Positions 25,797-33,427 of a stretch of 46,021 nucleotides of DNA are shown here, piece by piece. Below the pieces are notes generated by a model that saw nothing but the letters and a program-made list of their open reading frames with translations, did no database searches and had not been told where the DNA came from. The translations under genes and the position numbers were made by a program. The DNA comes from Pseudomonadota bacterium (GTDB lineage: Bacteria; Pseudomonadota; Gammaproteobacteria; Steroidobacterales; Steroidobacteraceae): the NCBI GenBank assembly GCA_023391335.1, contig JAEWBG010000043.1:1-46021 (forward strand). The letters run 5' to 3'. The stretch's first letter is position 1. Each line of letters starts with the position of its first letter.

Positions 25797-27011
25797 ATGG
25801 AACTCACACAGAGATTGGCTCAGCTCTCAAGCGAGCTGATTAAAGACCGCGCCGCAGCAGCTCCTTCCATTCTCGGCAAGCTCGTGCTTGCACGCGGCCT
25901 GTACGGAATCGGCACCACTCGGTTCTTGATGCTCGGAATGTACGAACAACCCATGAAGCGTTGGCCCGAGACGATGAGCTACTTCAAAGACATCGAGCCC
26001 GGCTTACGCACGCTCAATTGGCAAGGCCAAGGCCATCGGCTCACCGTCGACAAACTCATCACCACCGAGCGATTCACGAAAGCTGGTATCCCGACGGCGC
26101 GGCTGCTGGCGGTCATCGGACGCGATCGCACTTCGCACCCGCATGAAGGCCTGTTTCCGTCGCTGTCGAATGTCGATGAGGTCACGCGCACCTTGGGATC
26201 TGCGCCCGATCGACTCTTCATCAAACCAGCAAGCGGCTGGCGAGGCCAGGGGGCGATGGGACCTGAACGTCGTGAGGGTCGCTGGCTAGTGGAGGGAGAA
26301 AAGCTGAGCGATCGCGAGCTGGCGCAAAGATTGGTATCGACAGCGCCACCCACCGGACTCTTGATGCAGGAAAGACTTCGTAGCCACCCTGATCTCATGC
26401 CGATCGGCGGCAACTTGGGCCTGGGCTGCGTGCGCATGAATACGGCACTGACAGTCACCGGGCCTGAGTTCTTGTTCGCGTTCGCGAAAATCATGGGCAA
26501 CGCGGGACTGGTCGACAATTTCGCCGGGGGCAAGTACGGCAATCTAGCCGCGGGTGTAGACAAGGCAACGGGCAAGCTCACGCGCATTTACGGACGCAAA
26601 CCGGGCCGGACATTCTTAATCGAAACTTTCAATACGCATCCGATCACGCGTGCGATGTTGGTGGGCTTCCAACTGCCAATGTGGTCGGCGGTGGTGAGCT
26701 TAGCCAAACGCACGGCGGCCGCGTTTCCAGAATCGCCTTTGGTCGGATCCGATATCGCGATCACCGACGAAGGTCCGCGCGTCATCGAGATCCAACCGGA
26801 TTGGGAATCGAATATCTCTCAGCTCACGTTCGGTGCGGGGCTGCGCCCTATCCTGCGCGATGTCGTGCCGCGGCTTGCCGCTCCGGAGCACATCAAACAA
26901 CGGGCGATGGAGCAAATGGGATTGACCGGCAGCGTTAGAAAATGGCGCAAGCCTCCGCGCGCCGAACGCGAACTCGAGTCGCTCCAGTCGCGATCGAGCG
27001 CCGCGAACTGA
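25797..27011 (+). CDS. Sugar-transfer-associated ATP-grasp domain protein
   Basis: A 404-residue protein whose middle shows the ATP-grasp pattern: DRLFIKPASGWRGQGAM (phosphate and adenine contacts), GLLMQERLRSHPDLMPI, and IAITDEGPRVIEIQPDWESN near the end, where Mg ligands sit (EIQPDWESN). It resembles the ATPgrasp_ST (alpha-L-glutamate-ligase-like) family found in exopolysaccharide gene clusters. ATP-grasp enzymes join a carboxylate to an amine or thiol; the substrate here is unknown. No glycosyltransferase genes are adjacent, so the usual context is absent. ATG 25797 follows GAGGACGAAAG. Confidence 0.82.
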   Translation: MELTQRLAQLSSELIKDRAAAAPSILGKLVLARGLYGIGTTRFLMLGMYEQPMKRWPETMSYFKDIEPGLRTLNWQGQGHRLTVDKLITTERFTKAGIPTARLLAVIGRDRTSHPHEGLFPSLSNVDEVTRTLGSAPDRLFIKPASGWRGQGAMGPERREGRWLVEGEKLSDRELAQRLVSTAPPTGLLMQERLRSHPDLMPIGGNLGLGCVRMNTALTVTGPEFLFAFAKIMGNAGLVDNFAGGKYGNLAAGVDKATGKLTRIYGRKPGRTFLIETFNTHPITRAMLVGFQLPMWSAVVSLAKRTAAAFPESPLVGSDIAITDEGPRVIEIQPDWESNISQLTFGAGLRPILRDVVPRLAAPEHIKQRAMEQMGLTGSVRKWRKPPRAERELESLQSRSSAAN

Positions 27012-27028
27012 GCCGTGCGCTTCCGGAG

Positions 27029-27177
27029 ACCAACAAGATGAACGGGATGTACAGAAGCGAAAATAGATCTCGCAGCTCCGGTCATCCTGTCAATCCTGTT
27101 CATCCTGTCCAATCTCTTAAGTTCGTTCCCAGCGGAGAGCGAAGAATTTAGACAGGATTAACAGGATGAACGGGATG
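27029..27177. repeat. GACAGGAT-family repeats, three arms
   Basis: Arms lie at 27029-27052 (CAAGATGAACGGGATG), 27081-27109 (TCATCCTGTCAATCCTGTTC...) and 27151-27177 (GACAGGATTAACAGGATGAA). The middle arm is inverted relative to the others. The set is non-coding, between the ATP-grasp and HAD genes. Confidence 0.75.
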
Positions 27178-27222
27178 TGTGATGTCGCAACAGATCTGGA
27201 CCTCCCCTCGCCGCCCCGCCCC

Positions 27223-27240
27223 ATGAGAAGCGCTTCTCAT
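27223..27240. promoter_or_regulatory. Perfect 18-bp palindrome upstream of the HAD gene
   Basis: ATGAGAAGCGCTTCTCAT reads the same on both strands and ends 53 bp before the ATG at 27294. Its shape is that of a dimeric repressor site. No particular regulator can be named. Confidence 0.5.
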
Positions 27241-27293
27241 AAACTCGAGTGCGTTACTATGCGCGCCCTTCTGTTCAGCTTGCTCCCTTATCC

Positions 27294-27947
27294 ATGCTCA
27301 ATTTCGCATTCGATTGCGACGGCACACTTGTCGACAGCGAACCTCTCCACAATCGCGCGGACGTCACGATACTGGCCCAATATGGAATCATCCTCGACCC
27401 GCTCGAGCATCGCAGGCGATCGACCGGCATCGGCCGACGAGCCATGCTCCGGATCATCGAGCAAGAGCATCGCATCGAGTTACCGGCCGACATCGAACAA
27501 CAAATCGAGGCAGAACTGCATCGGCTGGTGACAAGCCAGTTACAGCCGATCCCTTCGATCCTGCACGTGCTGGACGTCCTCGCAAACCGCGGTGCCCGAC
27601 TCGCCGTCGCGTCGAACTCTCATCGGCCGTATATCGAACATGCGCTCGAGAAATGCGGTATGCGCAGCTTTTTTGCAGATCGAATTGCCTCGGCCGATCA
27701 GGTCGCAAGAACCAAACCGGCACCGGATGTGTATCTGCTGGCTGCAAAGTTGCTGGACGCGGAGCCATGCGACTGCATCGCGATCGAGGATTCGCCAGTG
27801 GGTGTTGCGGCGGCGCATGCCGCAGGCATGAAGACCATCGGCTTTTGCCCTTCCGATCACGTGTTCACACCGCGGTTGCTTACCGATGCCGGAGCGGGAT
27901 CGGTCATCGCGGATATGGAGCAATTGCTGGATGACCTCGGGAAGTAG
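27294..27947 (+). CDS. HAD-family hydrolase, phosphoglucomutase/phosphoglycolate phosphatase-like
   Basis: A 217-residue subfamily IA HAD enzyme. Motif I is AFDCDGTLVDSEPLH (nucleophile Asp7, general acid Asp9), motif II LAVASNSHR, motif III lysine in RTKPAPDVYLLAA, and motif IV CIAIEDSPVGVAAA. Such enzymes dephosphorylate small sugar phosphates or interconvert them (beta-phosphoglucomutase). The substrate cannot be told. ATG 27294 places motif I at residue 7, as usual; the GTG at 27249 would add 15 residues and is less likely. It is convergent with xthA. Confidence 0.9.
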   Translation: MLNFAFDCDGTLVDSEPLHNRADVTILAQYGIILDPLEHRRRSTGIGRRAMLRIIEQEHRIELPADIEQQIEAELHRLVTSQLQPIPSILHVLDVLANRGARLAVASNSHRPYIEHALEKCGMRSFFADRIASADQVARTKPAPDVYLLAAKLLDAEPCDCIAIEDSPVGVAAAHAAGMKTIGFCPSDHVFTPRLLTDAGAGSVIADMEQLLDDLGK

Positions 27948-28005
27948 CCGCAGGCTCGGGAAGTCGGAGCCGAGAAATTCGCGGCAGCAAACGGCGCAGC
28001 ACCGC

Positions 28006-28779
28006 CTATAGGTTCAGCTCTACCCACGCCGGCGCGTGATCGCTCGCCTTTTCCCATCCGCGCACATCGCGATCGACGCCTGCGGCGTGCAACTGCTTCG
28101 TCGCATGCGAGTTCAACAACAAGTGGTCGATGCGCAGACCCGCATCGCGCTTGAACGCATCGCGAAAGAAATCCCAGTAGGTGTTGATCGTGGCGTCCGG
28201 GTGCAGGTGTCGAATCGCATCCGTCCAACCTTGGCTCATCAACCGTCCGAACGCCTCGCGCGTCTCGATGCGAAATAAGGCATCGTCGACCCAGCGCTCG
28301 GGCTTATACACATCTTTCTCCGCAGGGATGACGTTGTAGTCGCCCGCGAGCACCACGGGCATGTCCCGACCGATCAATTCGGCAGCGTGATCCGTAAGCC
28401 GCTGCATCCAACGCAACTTGTAATCGTATTTCGGCCCCGGCGCGGGATTGCCGTTGGGCAAATACAGGCAGCCGATCAAGACGCCCTTGATCGTCGCCTC
28501 GATATAGCGGCTATGCACATCTTCCGAATCGCCCGGCAAGGCGCGGCGAATCTCAGCCGGATCTTCGCCGCGAGCGAGAATCGCGACGCCGTTGTAGCTC
28601 TTCTGCCCGTGCCAGATCACACCGTAACCCGCATCGCGAATCGCTTGCTCAGGGAATTTTTCCTGCGGCGCTTTGAGCTCCTGCAAGCAAACGACATCCG
28701 GTGCGGTTTGTTCGAGCCAACGCAGCAGATTGGGCAAACGGGCGTTGATGCTATTGACGTTGTAGGTGACGATGTGCAT
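28006..28779 (-). CDS. xthA: Exodeoxyribonuclease III
   Basis: A 257-residue AP endonuclease/3'-5' exonuclease of base excision repair. The family motifs are all visible: TYNVNSINARLPNLLRWLE at the start, CLQELKAPQEKFP (metal Glu), LPNGNPAPGPKYDYKLRW, LAGDYNVIPAEKDVY (Asp/Asn), GLRIDHLLLNSH and KASDHAPAWVEL (catalytic Asp-His). Length is normal. It diverges from the AraC-type regulator at 28852. Confidence 0.95.
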   Translation of the reverse strand: MHIVTYNVNSINARLPNLLRWLEQTAPDVVCLQELKAPQEKFPEQAIRDAGYGVIWHGQKSYNGVAILARGEDPAEIRRALPGDSEDVHSRYIEATIKGVLIGCLYLPNGNPAPGPKYDYKLRWMQRLTDHAAELIGRDMPVVLAGDYNVIPAEKDVYKPERWVDDALFRIETREAFGRLMSQGWTDAIRHLHPDATINTYWDFFRDAFKRDAGLRIDHLLLNSHATKQLHAAGVDRDVRGWEKASDHAPAWVELNL

Positions 28780-28851
28780 GCGCGGATTGTAACGGACGCG
28801 CAGATCTCGTAAGCGCCTTGCTCAACATCTTTGAGGCACTGAACGCTCGAT

Positions 28852-29612
28852 ATGAAACCCTCGGCGACCGGTCGCATTCTGTTTTGGCGTGGCGGCAGCC
28901 TGTGGATTGGACTTGCCGGCGTGCCAGCGGGCTTTCACTCGCACCATGCGGTGCAAATTGCGCTTCCCTTCGGGGGTGCACAGGTGCGCTTCCAGAAACC
29001 CGCCGGCGATTGGGTCACCTACGACGCCGCTATCGTCGCCGCGGAACAGCCACATGCATTCGATGGACGCGACAGATTCATGGCGCAGATTTTCGTCGAA
29101 CCCGAATCGCGCGCCGGCCGCGAGTTGCAGCGTCGGTATCGCTCGGGTGGAGTGGTCGCTTTGGATATCGAGATGGTTCGCTCGAACATCGCCGCTCTCG
29201 CCCTCGCATACGACCAACGCGTTGAGGACGCTGAACTGGTCGGACTTGCGAAGTCGACTATCGCAAAGCTCGCCGGCACCGAGCCAACGCACCCTAGCCC
29301 AGCCGACAAACGCGTCGAACTCGCCATCGAGCATATTGGAATCGGTTAAACCAAACGATCTCGCTCAAGTCGCTCGCTGCCGCCGTGCACCTATCGCCGG
29401 ATCGATTTCGTCACCTCTTCATCGAGGAGACGGGCATCGGCTTGCGACCCTACGTGCTCTGGTTACGCCTAGAAAGATCACTTGGCGAATACGTTGCCGG
29501 AGCGAGCCTCACCGATGCAGCTCACGCTGGCGGATTTGCGGATTCCGCCCACCTCTCGCGTACTTTCAAACGAATGTTCGGCATTTCTCCTGCCAGCGTG
29601 CGGCCTGAGTAG
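28852..29612 (+). pseudogene. AraC-family transcriptional regulator broken by a 1-bp frameshift
   Basis: From ATG 28852 the frame gives an N-terminal cupin-like sensor region (SLWIGLAGVPAGFHSHHAVQ, IVAAEQPHAFDGRDRF) and runs to ADKRVELAIEHI before drifting into a stop at 29347. In the next frame the sequence continues exactly where expected, RLNQTISLKSLAAAVHLSPD, RFRHLFIEETGIGLRPYVLW, then FADSAHLSRTFKRMFGISPA. That is both helix-turn-helix motifs of an AraC/XylS domain, ending at 29612. A single missing base near 29336 (ATTGG for ATTTGG) would restore one ~253-residue protein. It may be a true pseudogene or a sequencing error. It would lie just upstream of the metallothionein-like gene. Confidence 0.85.
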
Positions 29613-29692
29613 TTAGCCGTTTCGTTCAAGGTTTGCCGAAGTGGCACGCGTAGATTTCGCCTCGTTCTTCCAACCCATCACTGGAGATGCAA

Positions 29693-29854
29693 ATGAACGA
29701 AGTGAAGCAAAACGCCTGCGCTTGTACGACCTGCCCTGGCTCCTCTTGCGCATGTGGCTGCCAAAGCCAGGCTCAAGCGGTCTGCGGCTGCGGCGCGAAT
29801 TGCCGCTGCGGGAGTGGCTGCACGTGCCAGGCCGCAACCACACAAGCCAAGTAG
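29693..29854 (+). CDS. Metallothionein-like small cysteine-rich protein
   Basis: A 53-residue ORF with 12 cysteines (residues 9, 11, 14, 19, 21, 23, 31, 33, 37, 39, 43, 45), no histidine and no aromatic residue. The cysteines form two clusters, NACACTTCPGSSCACGC and AVCGCGANCRCGSGC followed by TC, made of C-x-C and C-x2/3-C units and joined by SQAQA. This is the layout of a metal-thiolate protein with two metal clusters. It differs from the known SmtA/BmtA bacterial family, which uses histidine and one fold. GGAG at 29683-29686 stands six bases before ATG 29693; an in-frame ATG also occurs at 29687. Metal (Cu, Zn or Cd) is unknown. A hairpin follows at 29865-29893, and SoxR is convergent. Confidence 0.8.
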   Translation: MNEVKQNACACTTCPGSSCACGCQSQAQAVCGCGANCRCGSGCTCQAATTQAK

Positions 29855-29864
29855 CAACACGTAA

Positions 29865-29893
29865 CCCGTGGCGGATCGCCGATCCGCCGCGGG
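29865..29893 (+). terminator. Hairpin after the metallothionein-like gene
   Basis: A 13-bp stem with one G-T wobble (CCCGTGGCGGATC paired with GATCCGCCGCGGG, loop GCC) lies 10 bp past the stop codon. No T-run follows. It fits a transcript end or an mRNA-stabilising 3' structure. Confidence 0.5.
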
Positions 29894-29969
29894 CATGTCC
29901 CCGCAAGAATTTCGCTCGCGGGCGCTCGCTCGGCGAGTTGCTGCGCACATACATATATATATGTGTGCC

Positions 29970-30413
29970 CTATCGACCTTTCATGGCCCACGCCGCCGGC
30001 CCAGAGCCCAGTGCGGCCGCTCGGTCGCTTGGATTGGTAAATCGGCAAGTCTTGAGCGACAAACAGCCGCAACCGATACAGCTCACCAGGCCGTCCCGTA
30101 ACCGTTCGAGTTCGGCAATCTTGGCGTCGATTCGGCGCTTCCAGGTGCCTGAGAGCTTGGCCCAGTCTGAGGCAGTGGGTACATGATTCTTTGGCAGCTT
30201 CGAGAGCTCATGCGCGACTTCTTGAAGCGTCAACCCGATGCGTTGCGCGAACACGATAAAGGCGATTCGCCGCAGCACTGCTCGTGCGTATCGCCGATGT
30301 CCCGACCCGCTGCGCTCCGAATGGATGAGTCCCCGCTCCTCATAGAACCGTAACGCGGAAGGAGCCACTCCGCTGCGTTTCGATAACTGGCCGATGCTCA
30401 ACGCGTCTTTCAT
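29970..30413 (-). CDS. soxR: Redox-sensitive transcriptional activator SoxR
   Basis: A 147-residue MerR-family regulator. The winged helix region is LSIGQLSKRSGVAPSALRFY and EERGLIHSERSGSGHRRYAR. The [2Fe-2S] cluster motif is complete: Cys112, 115, 117 and 123 in SCIGCGCLSLKTCRF, the C-x2-C-x-C-x5-C spacing specific to SoxR. It would be activated by oxidation from redox-cycling compounds or nitric oxide. ATG 30413 follows GGAGGC. The SoxR box lies in the 69-bp gap to the divergent hemerythrin gene. There is no soxS here, as expected outside enterics. Confidence 0.96.
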   Translation of the reverse strand: MKDALSIGQLSKRSGVAPSALRFYEERGLIHSERSGSGHRRYARAVLRRIAFIVFAQRIGLTLQEVAHELSKLPKNHVPTASDWAKLSGTWKRRIDAKIAELERLRDGLVSCIGCGCLSLKTCRFTNPSDRAAALGSGPAAWAMKGR

Positions 30414-30432
30414 GAGACAGCCTCCAGGCGGC

Positions 30433-30464
30433 TTGACTTCAAGTGCACTTGAGATTTTATCGTA
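30433..30464 (+). promoter_or_regulatory. SoxR box and SoxR-type promoter
   Basis: TCAAGTGCACTTGA (30439-30452) is a perfect 14-bp palindrome and matches the known SoxR operator core (CTCAAGT-N2-ACTTGAG). It lies inside a promoter-like pair, TTGACT (30433-30438) and TATCGT (30459-30464), with a long 20-bp spacer as in MerR-family activated promoters. It would drive the hemerythrin gene. Confidence 0.8.
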
Positions 30465-30482
30465 CGCGCGCCACTCAACAGA

Positions 30483-31040
30483 ATGTCTACAGAGCGACGC
30501 ATGCCAAGCAACGCCATAACCGTCATACACAAATTCATTCGCCGCGAAATGTTCGACTTCTCGCAGCAAGTCTTTCGGGCGGATCCGCAGGACTGCGCAG
30601 CGCTACGTAGCGCCTTCGCAACTCTGGTCGAATTGCTACAGGGACACGCCGCTCAAGAGGACGCTCGATTTGATCCGCTATTGCGGAACGTCGATCCCAC
30701 TCTGGCCGAGCGCCTGAACCGCGATCACCGACGATTGGAAGATCATTTGCAGAACCTCGTACACGTGTCGAATCAGCTCGACTCAGGTACAAGCAATTGC
30801 CGCGATTCGCTGCTGCAATTTCATCTCGACTGGAATCGATATCTCAGCGCGTATCTCGCACACCTCGATGATGAAGAGCGCACGCTGTTCGCCGCGCTGG
30901 GCGAGCAAGTGCCGCCGCTTTCCTTCATCGCAGAATCGGCACAACGCAGAGGCGCGCAAGGCGAGGAATTCCTGCTCAAGCTGTGGGCGGTCACCACATG
31001 CGAGGAACGTTTCGCAATCGAGCAAGCGGCGGGACTGTAA
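30483..31040 (+). CDS. Hemerythrin (HHE)-domain protein
   Basis: A 185-residue helical di-iron protein. The metal-ligand helices are HKFIRREMFDF, ELLQGHAAQEDARFDPLL (H...E), NRDHRRLEDHLQN and AHLDDEERTLFAAL. HHE proteins bind O2 or NO, store iron, or help repair iron clusters (RIC type). It lies downstream of a SoxR box and diverges from soxR, so it is probably a SoxR target. That makes a role in redox or nitric-oxide defence likely; this is inference. The start could be ATG 30483 or 30501. The second leaves more room for the leader after the predicted transcription start (about 30471). Confidence 0.86.
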   Translation: MSTERRMPSNAITVIHKFIRREMFDFSQQVFRADPQDCAALRSAFATLVELLQGHAAQEDARFDPLLRNVDPTLAERLNRDHRRLEDHLQNLVHVSNQLDSGTSNCRDSLLQFHLDWNRYLSAYLAHLDDEERTLFAALGEQVPPLSFIAESAQRRGAQGEEFLLKLWAVTTCEERFAIEQAAGL

Positions 31041-31204
31041 CTAGAACCCATCGCAAGATCCGTTGTCAGCCGCGCCGCCCCGCGGGTCCTAGGCCGCGGG
31101 ACGGGATTCATCCCTGCCAAATCGTAGTGCAGGGCGAAATCCCCTTATCCCGCCTGATTCGTCCGCGCCGTATCTTCGGCCCATTGCACGATGGAACTGA
31201 GACC

Positions 31205-32869
31205 ATGCCGGACATCTTCATCCAATCGCCGCCGAGCTTGGGCAATCAATATCGCGACGACGCATTCTTGAGAGGCTTTCTGCGCCGGAAGCTGCCTGCC
31301 GCGATGCTGCAGGACATCGAAGCGGACCTTGATCGTCTAGGCGACCTAGCAGGCGGTGAACTGTATCGATTGCAGCTAGCGGATCGATTACGTGAACCGA
31401 CGTTTACGCAATGGGATCCGTGGGGCAATCGCATCGATGCGATCGAGCTTTCGCCGCTATGGCAACGCGCTGCTCCGCTTGCGGCGGAAGCAGGCCTGAT
31501 CGCGCTGCCTTATGAAGCTCAGCATGGTCGGTTTTCGCGCCTGCATCAGTTCGCGGCGGTGTATCTGTTTCATCCTTCGACGGATGTGTACACGTGTCCG
31601 CTCGCGATGACCGACGGTGCAGCGCGAACTTTGCTGAGCGGCAGCAATCGAGGTCTCATCGAACGTGCCGTGCCGCACTTGACGAGTCGAGATCCGCATT
31701 TCGCTTGGACGAGCGGTCAATGGATGACTGAGACGACAGGTGGATCCGACGTTGGAGCGAGCCTCACCACTGCGAAACGAGATGAACACGGCAATTGGCG
31801 ATTGTTTGGCAAGAAGTGGTTCACCTCTGCCGTGACATCGCAGATGGCATTGACGCTGGCGCGACCTGATGGCAACGGGCCCGGCGGCAGCGGGCTGGCC
31901 ATGTTCTACGTTGAAACGCGAGATCGCGATGGGAACCTGAACAACATTCACGTCGAGCGCTTGAAGGACAAGCTCGGCACTCGCAAGGTGCCGACGGCAG
32001 AGTTACTGCTAGAAGGTACCTCTGCGACGTTGGTCGGCGAATCGCGCAATGGCACAAGAGCCATCGAGCCGATGCTCGTGATCACGCGCGCATGGAACAG
32101 CGTCACATCGGTTGCGTTCATGCGCCGCGCATTGGCGCTTGCCAGATCCTATGCACGCGAGCGTCGCGCGTTCGGCAAACCACTTGCGGAATTGCCACTA
32201 CACATCGACACGCTTGCGATGCTCGAGGCGGACACTCGCGCCGCCTTTTTGCTCGCATTTGAAATGGTCGAACTGATCGGAAGACAAGAAGCAGGCGAAG
32301 CGGATGACCAGCAACGCTCGTTGCTGCGCCTGCTGACACCCATCGCAAAGTTGCTGACGGCAAAGCAATGCGTGGCCTGCGTCAGCGAAGCCATCGAAGC
32401 GTTCGGAGGCGCCGGCTACATCGAAGATACGGGCATTCCGACGCTTCTGCGAGACGCTCACGTGTTGCCGATCTGGGAAGGCACAACGAATGTGCTATCG
32501 CTCGATGCACTCCTTCGCAGCGATGTAGCAGCAGGTCTGCACGCGATGCGTGAGCGGGCGCTCGCGTGTAGAACCTCCGTCCGCGACTCAAAGCTTGTCG
32601 AATGCGCAAATCGCAGCTTGTCGAGCTTGGATAAAGCACGTGAATGGCTGTCCACCGAGCGAGACGCCGCAACGACACAATCTTCAGCGCGCCGTTTTGC
32701 GATAACGATCGGACGAGCGCTCGAACTGGCGCTGCTCGCAGAACACGCTCAGTGGCAATTCGATTCGTTGCACGATCGCAGTGGGATCGCAGCAGCCTCG
32801 CGCTTCGCGGCTCGTGGGATCGATGAACTCTACGACGTCACCTTCGAAGATTCGAAGATGCTGGTGTGA
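31205..32869 (+). CDS. AidB-like acyl-CoA dehydrogenase family protein
   Basis: A 554-residue flavoprotein. FAD-binding and family motifs run in order: CPLAMTDGAARTLL, WMTETTGGSDVGASLTTAKR, HVERLKDKLGTRKVPTAELL, FMRRALALARSYARERRAFG, EAIEAFGGAGYIEDTGIPTL and LPIWEGTTNVLSLDAL. Order and length agree better with the AidB group (about 540 residues, alkylation response) than with ordinary 380-residue acyl-CoA dehydrogenases. Whether it protects DNA or oxidises an acyl-CoA cannot be decided. ATG 31205 was chosen because MPDIFIQSPPSLGNQYRDDA begins the family; the longer frame starts inside the hemerythrin gene. Confidence 0.88.
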   Translation: MPDIFIQSPPSLGNQYRDDAFLRGFLRRKLPAAMLQDIEADLDRLGDLAGGELYRLQLADRLREPTFTQWDPWGNRIDAIELSPLWQRAAPLAAEAGLIALPYEAQHGRFSRLHQFAAVYLFHPSTDVYTCPLAMTDGAARTLLSGSNRGLIERAVPHLTSRDPHFAWTSGQWMTETTGGSDVGASLTTAKRDEHGNWRLFGKKWFTSAVTSQMALTLARPDGNGPGGSGLAMFYVETRDRDGNLNNIHVERLKDKLGTRKVPTAELLLEGTSATLVGESRNGTRAIEPMLVITRAWNSVTSVAFMRRALALARSYARERRAFGKPLAELPLHIDTLAMLEADTRAAFLLAFEMVELIGRQEAGEADDQQRSLLRLLTPIAKLLTAKQCVACVSEAIEAFGGAGYIEDTGIPTLLRDAHVLPIWEGTTNVLSLDALLRSDVAAGLHAMRERALACRTSVRDSKLVECANRSLSSLDKAREWLSTERDAATTQSSARRFAITIGRALELALLAEHAQWQFDSLHDRSGIAAASRFAARGIDELYDVTFEDSKMLV

Positions 32870-32892
32870 GGGTGTTAGCTTAGCGGTTAGGC

Positions 32893-33285
32893 CGCACATG
32901 GATGTGTTAATGCCGCGAAGGCGCGTTTCCGCTTGTTGCCCAATTTGAAGTGAGCAATGCGCTCTGGCCTGCTGACGCAAGTCAGCTTCCCTGCCGCGCT
33001 CTTGCTCTTCCGCGCGGCTACCTTGCCAACGGCTTGCCTGCGCGTGAGCGCTTGCCTCTTCATTCCCTGACGCACATGGATGTGCAAATGCCGCGAAGGC
33101 GCGTTTCCGCTTGTTGCCAATTCGAAGTGAGCAATGCGCTCTGGCCTGCTGACGCAAGTCAGCTTCCCTGCCGCGCTCTTCCTCTTCCGCGCGGCTACCT
33201 TGCCAACGGCTTGCCTGCGCGTAAGCGCTTGCCTCTTCGTTCCCTGACGCACATGGATGTGCTAATGCCGCGAAGGCAGGACGCC
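32893..33285. repeat. Tandem ~178-bp repeat, two copies plus a partial third
   Basis: Copy one is 32893-33070, copy two 33071-33247, and a truncated third begins at 33248. Each starts CGCACATGGATGTG..AATGCCGCGAAGGC (module A), followed by GTGAGCAATGCGCTCTGGCC (module B) and TTCCGCGCGGCTACCTTGCC (module C). Parts recur at 14770-14982 and 45916-46021. Copies one and two are almost identical. Open frames through it are made of repeated peptide and are not genes. It separates the AidB-like gene from rpsF. Confidence 0.85.
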
Positions 33286-33312
33286 GCGAGCGGCCGAACC
33301 CCGAACCCTTCA

Positions 33313-33341
33313 TTGCACCCCGCCGCCCACTTCGCTAAAGT
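33313..33341 (+). promoter_or_regulatory. Probable rpsF promoter
   Basis: TTGCAC (33313-33318) and TAAAGT (33336-33341) are separated by 17 bp, the best sigma-70 spacing, and start a leader of about 80 bases before rpsF. In the leader TTGCTTC (33378-33384) can pair with GAAGCAA (33403-33409), which may be part of S6/S18 autogenous control. That role is a guess. Confidence 0.45.
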
Positions 33342-33427
33342 GCGCGGCCCGCTGCGGGTGGTCCGCGGCTTAACTCCTTGCTTCACTCGGTTTCTCGCCC
33401 TGGAAGCAACCCCATAAGGAGCGCGCA

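Noticed and set aside
29945..29966. AT-rich near-palindrome CACATACATATATATATGTG
   Set aside because: The pairing is imperfect; it lies 3' of both soxR and the Cys-rich gene and is best seen as part of the convergent gap, not as a separate element.
32893..33285. CRISPR array
   Set aside because: The period is ~178 bp, with nearly identical sequence throughout and no short repeat/unique spacer alternation or cas genes.
32684..33417. Minus- and plus-strand frames through the 178-bp tandem repeats
   Set aside because: The peptide repeats simply follow the DNA repeat in both strands; no ribosome binding site or domain.
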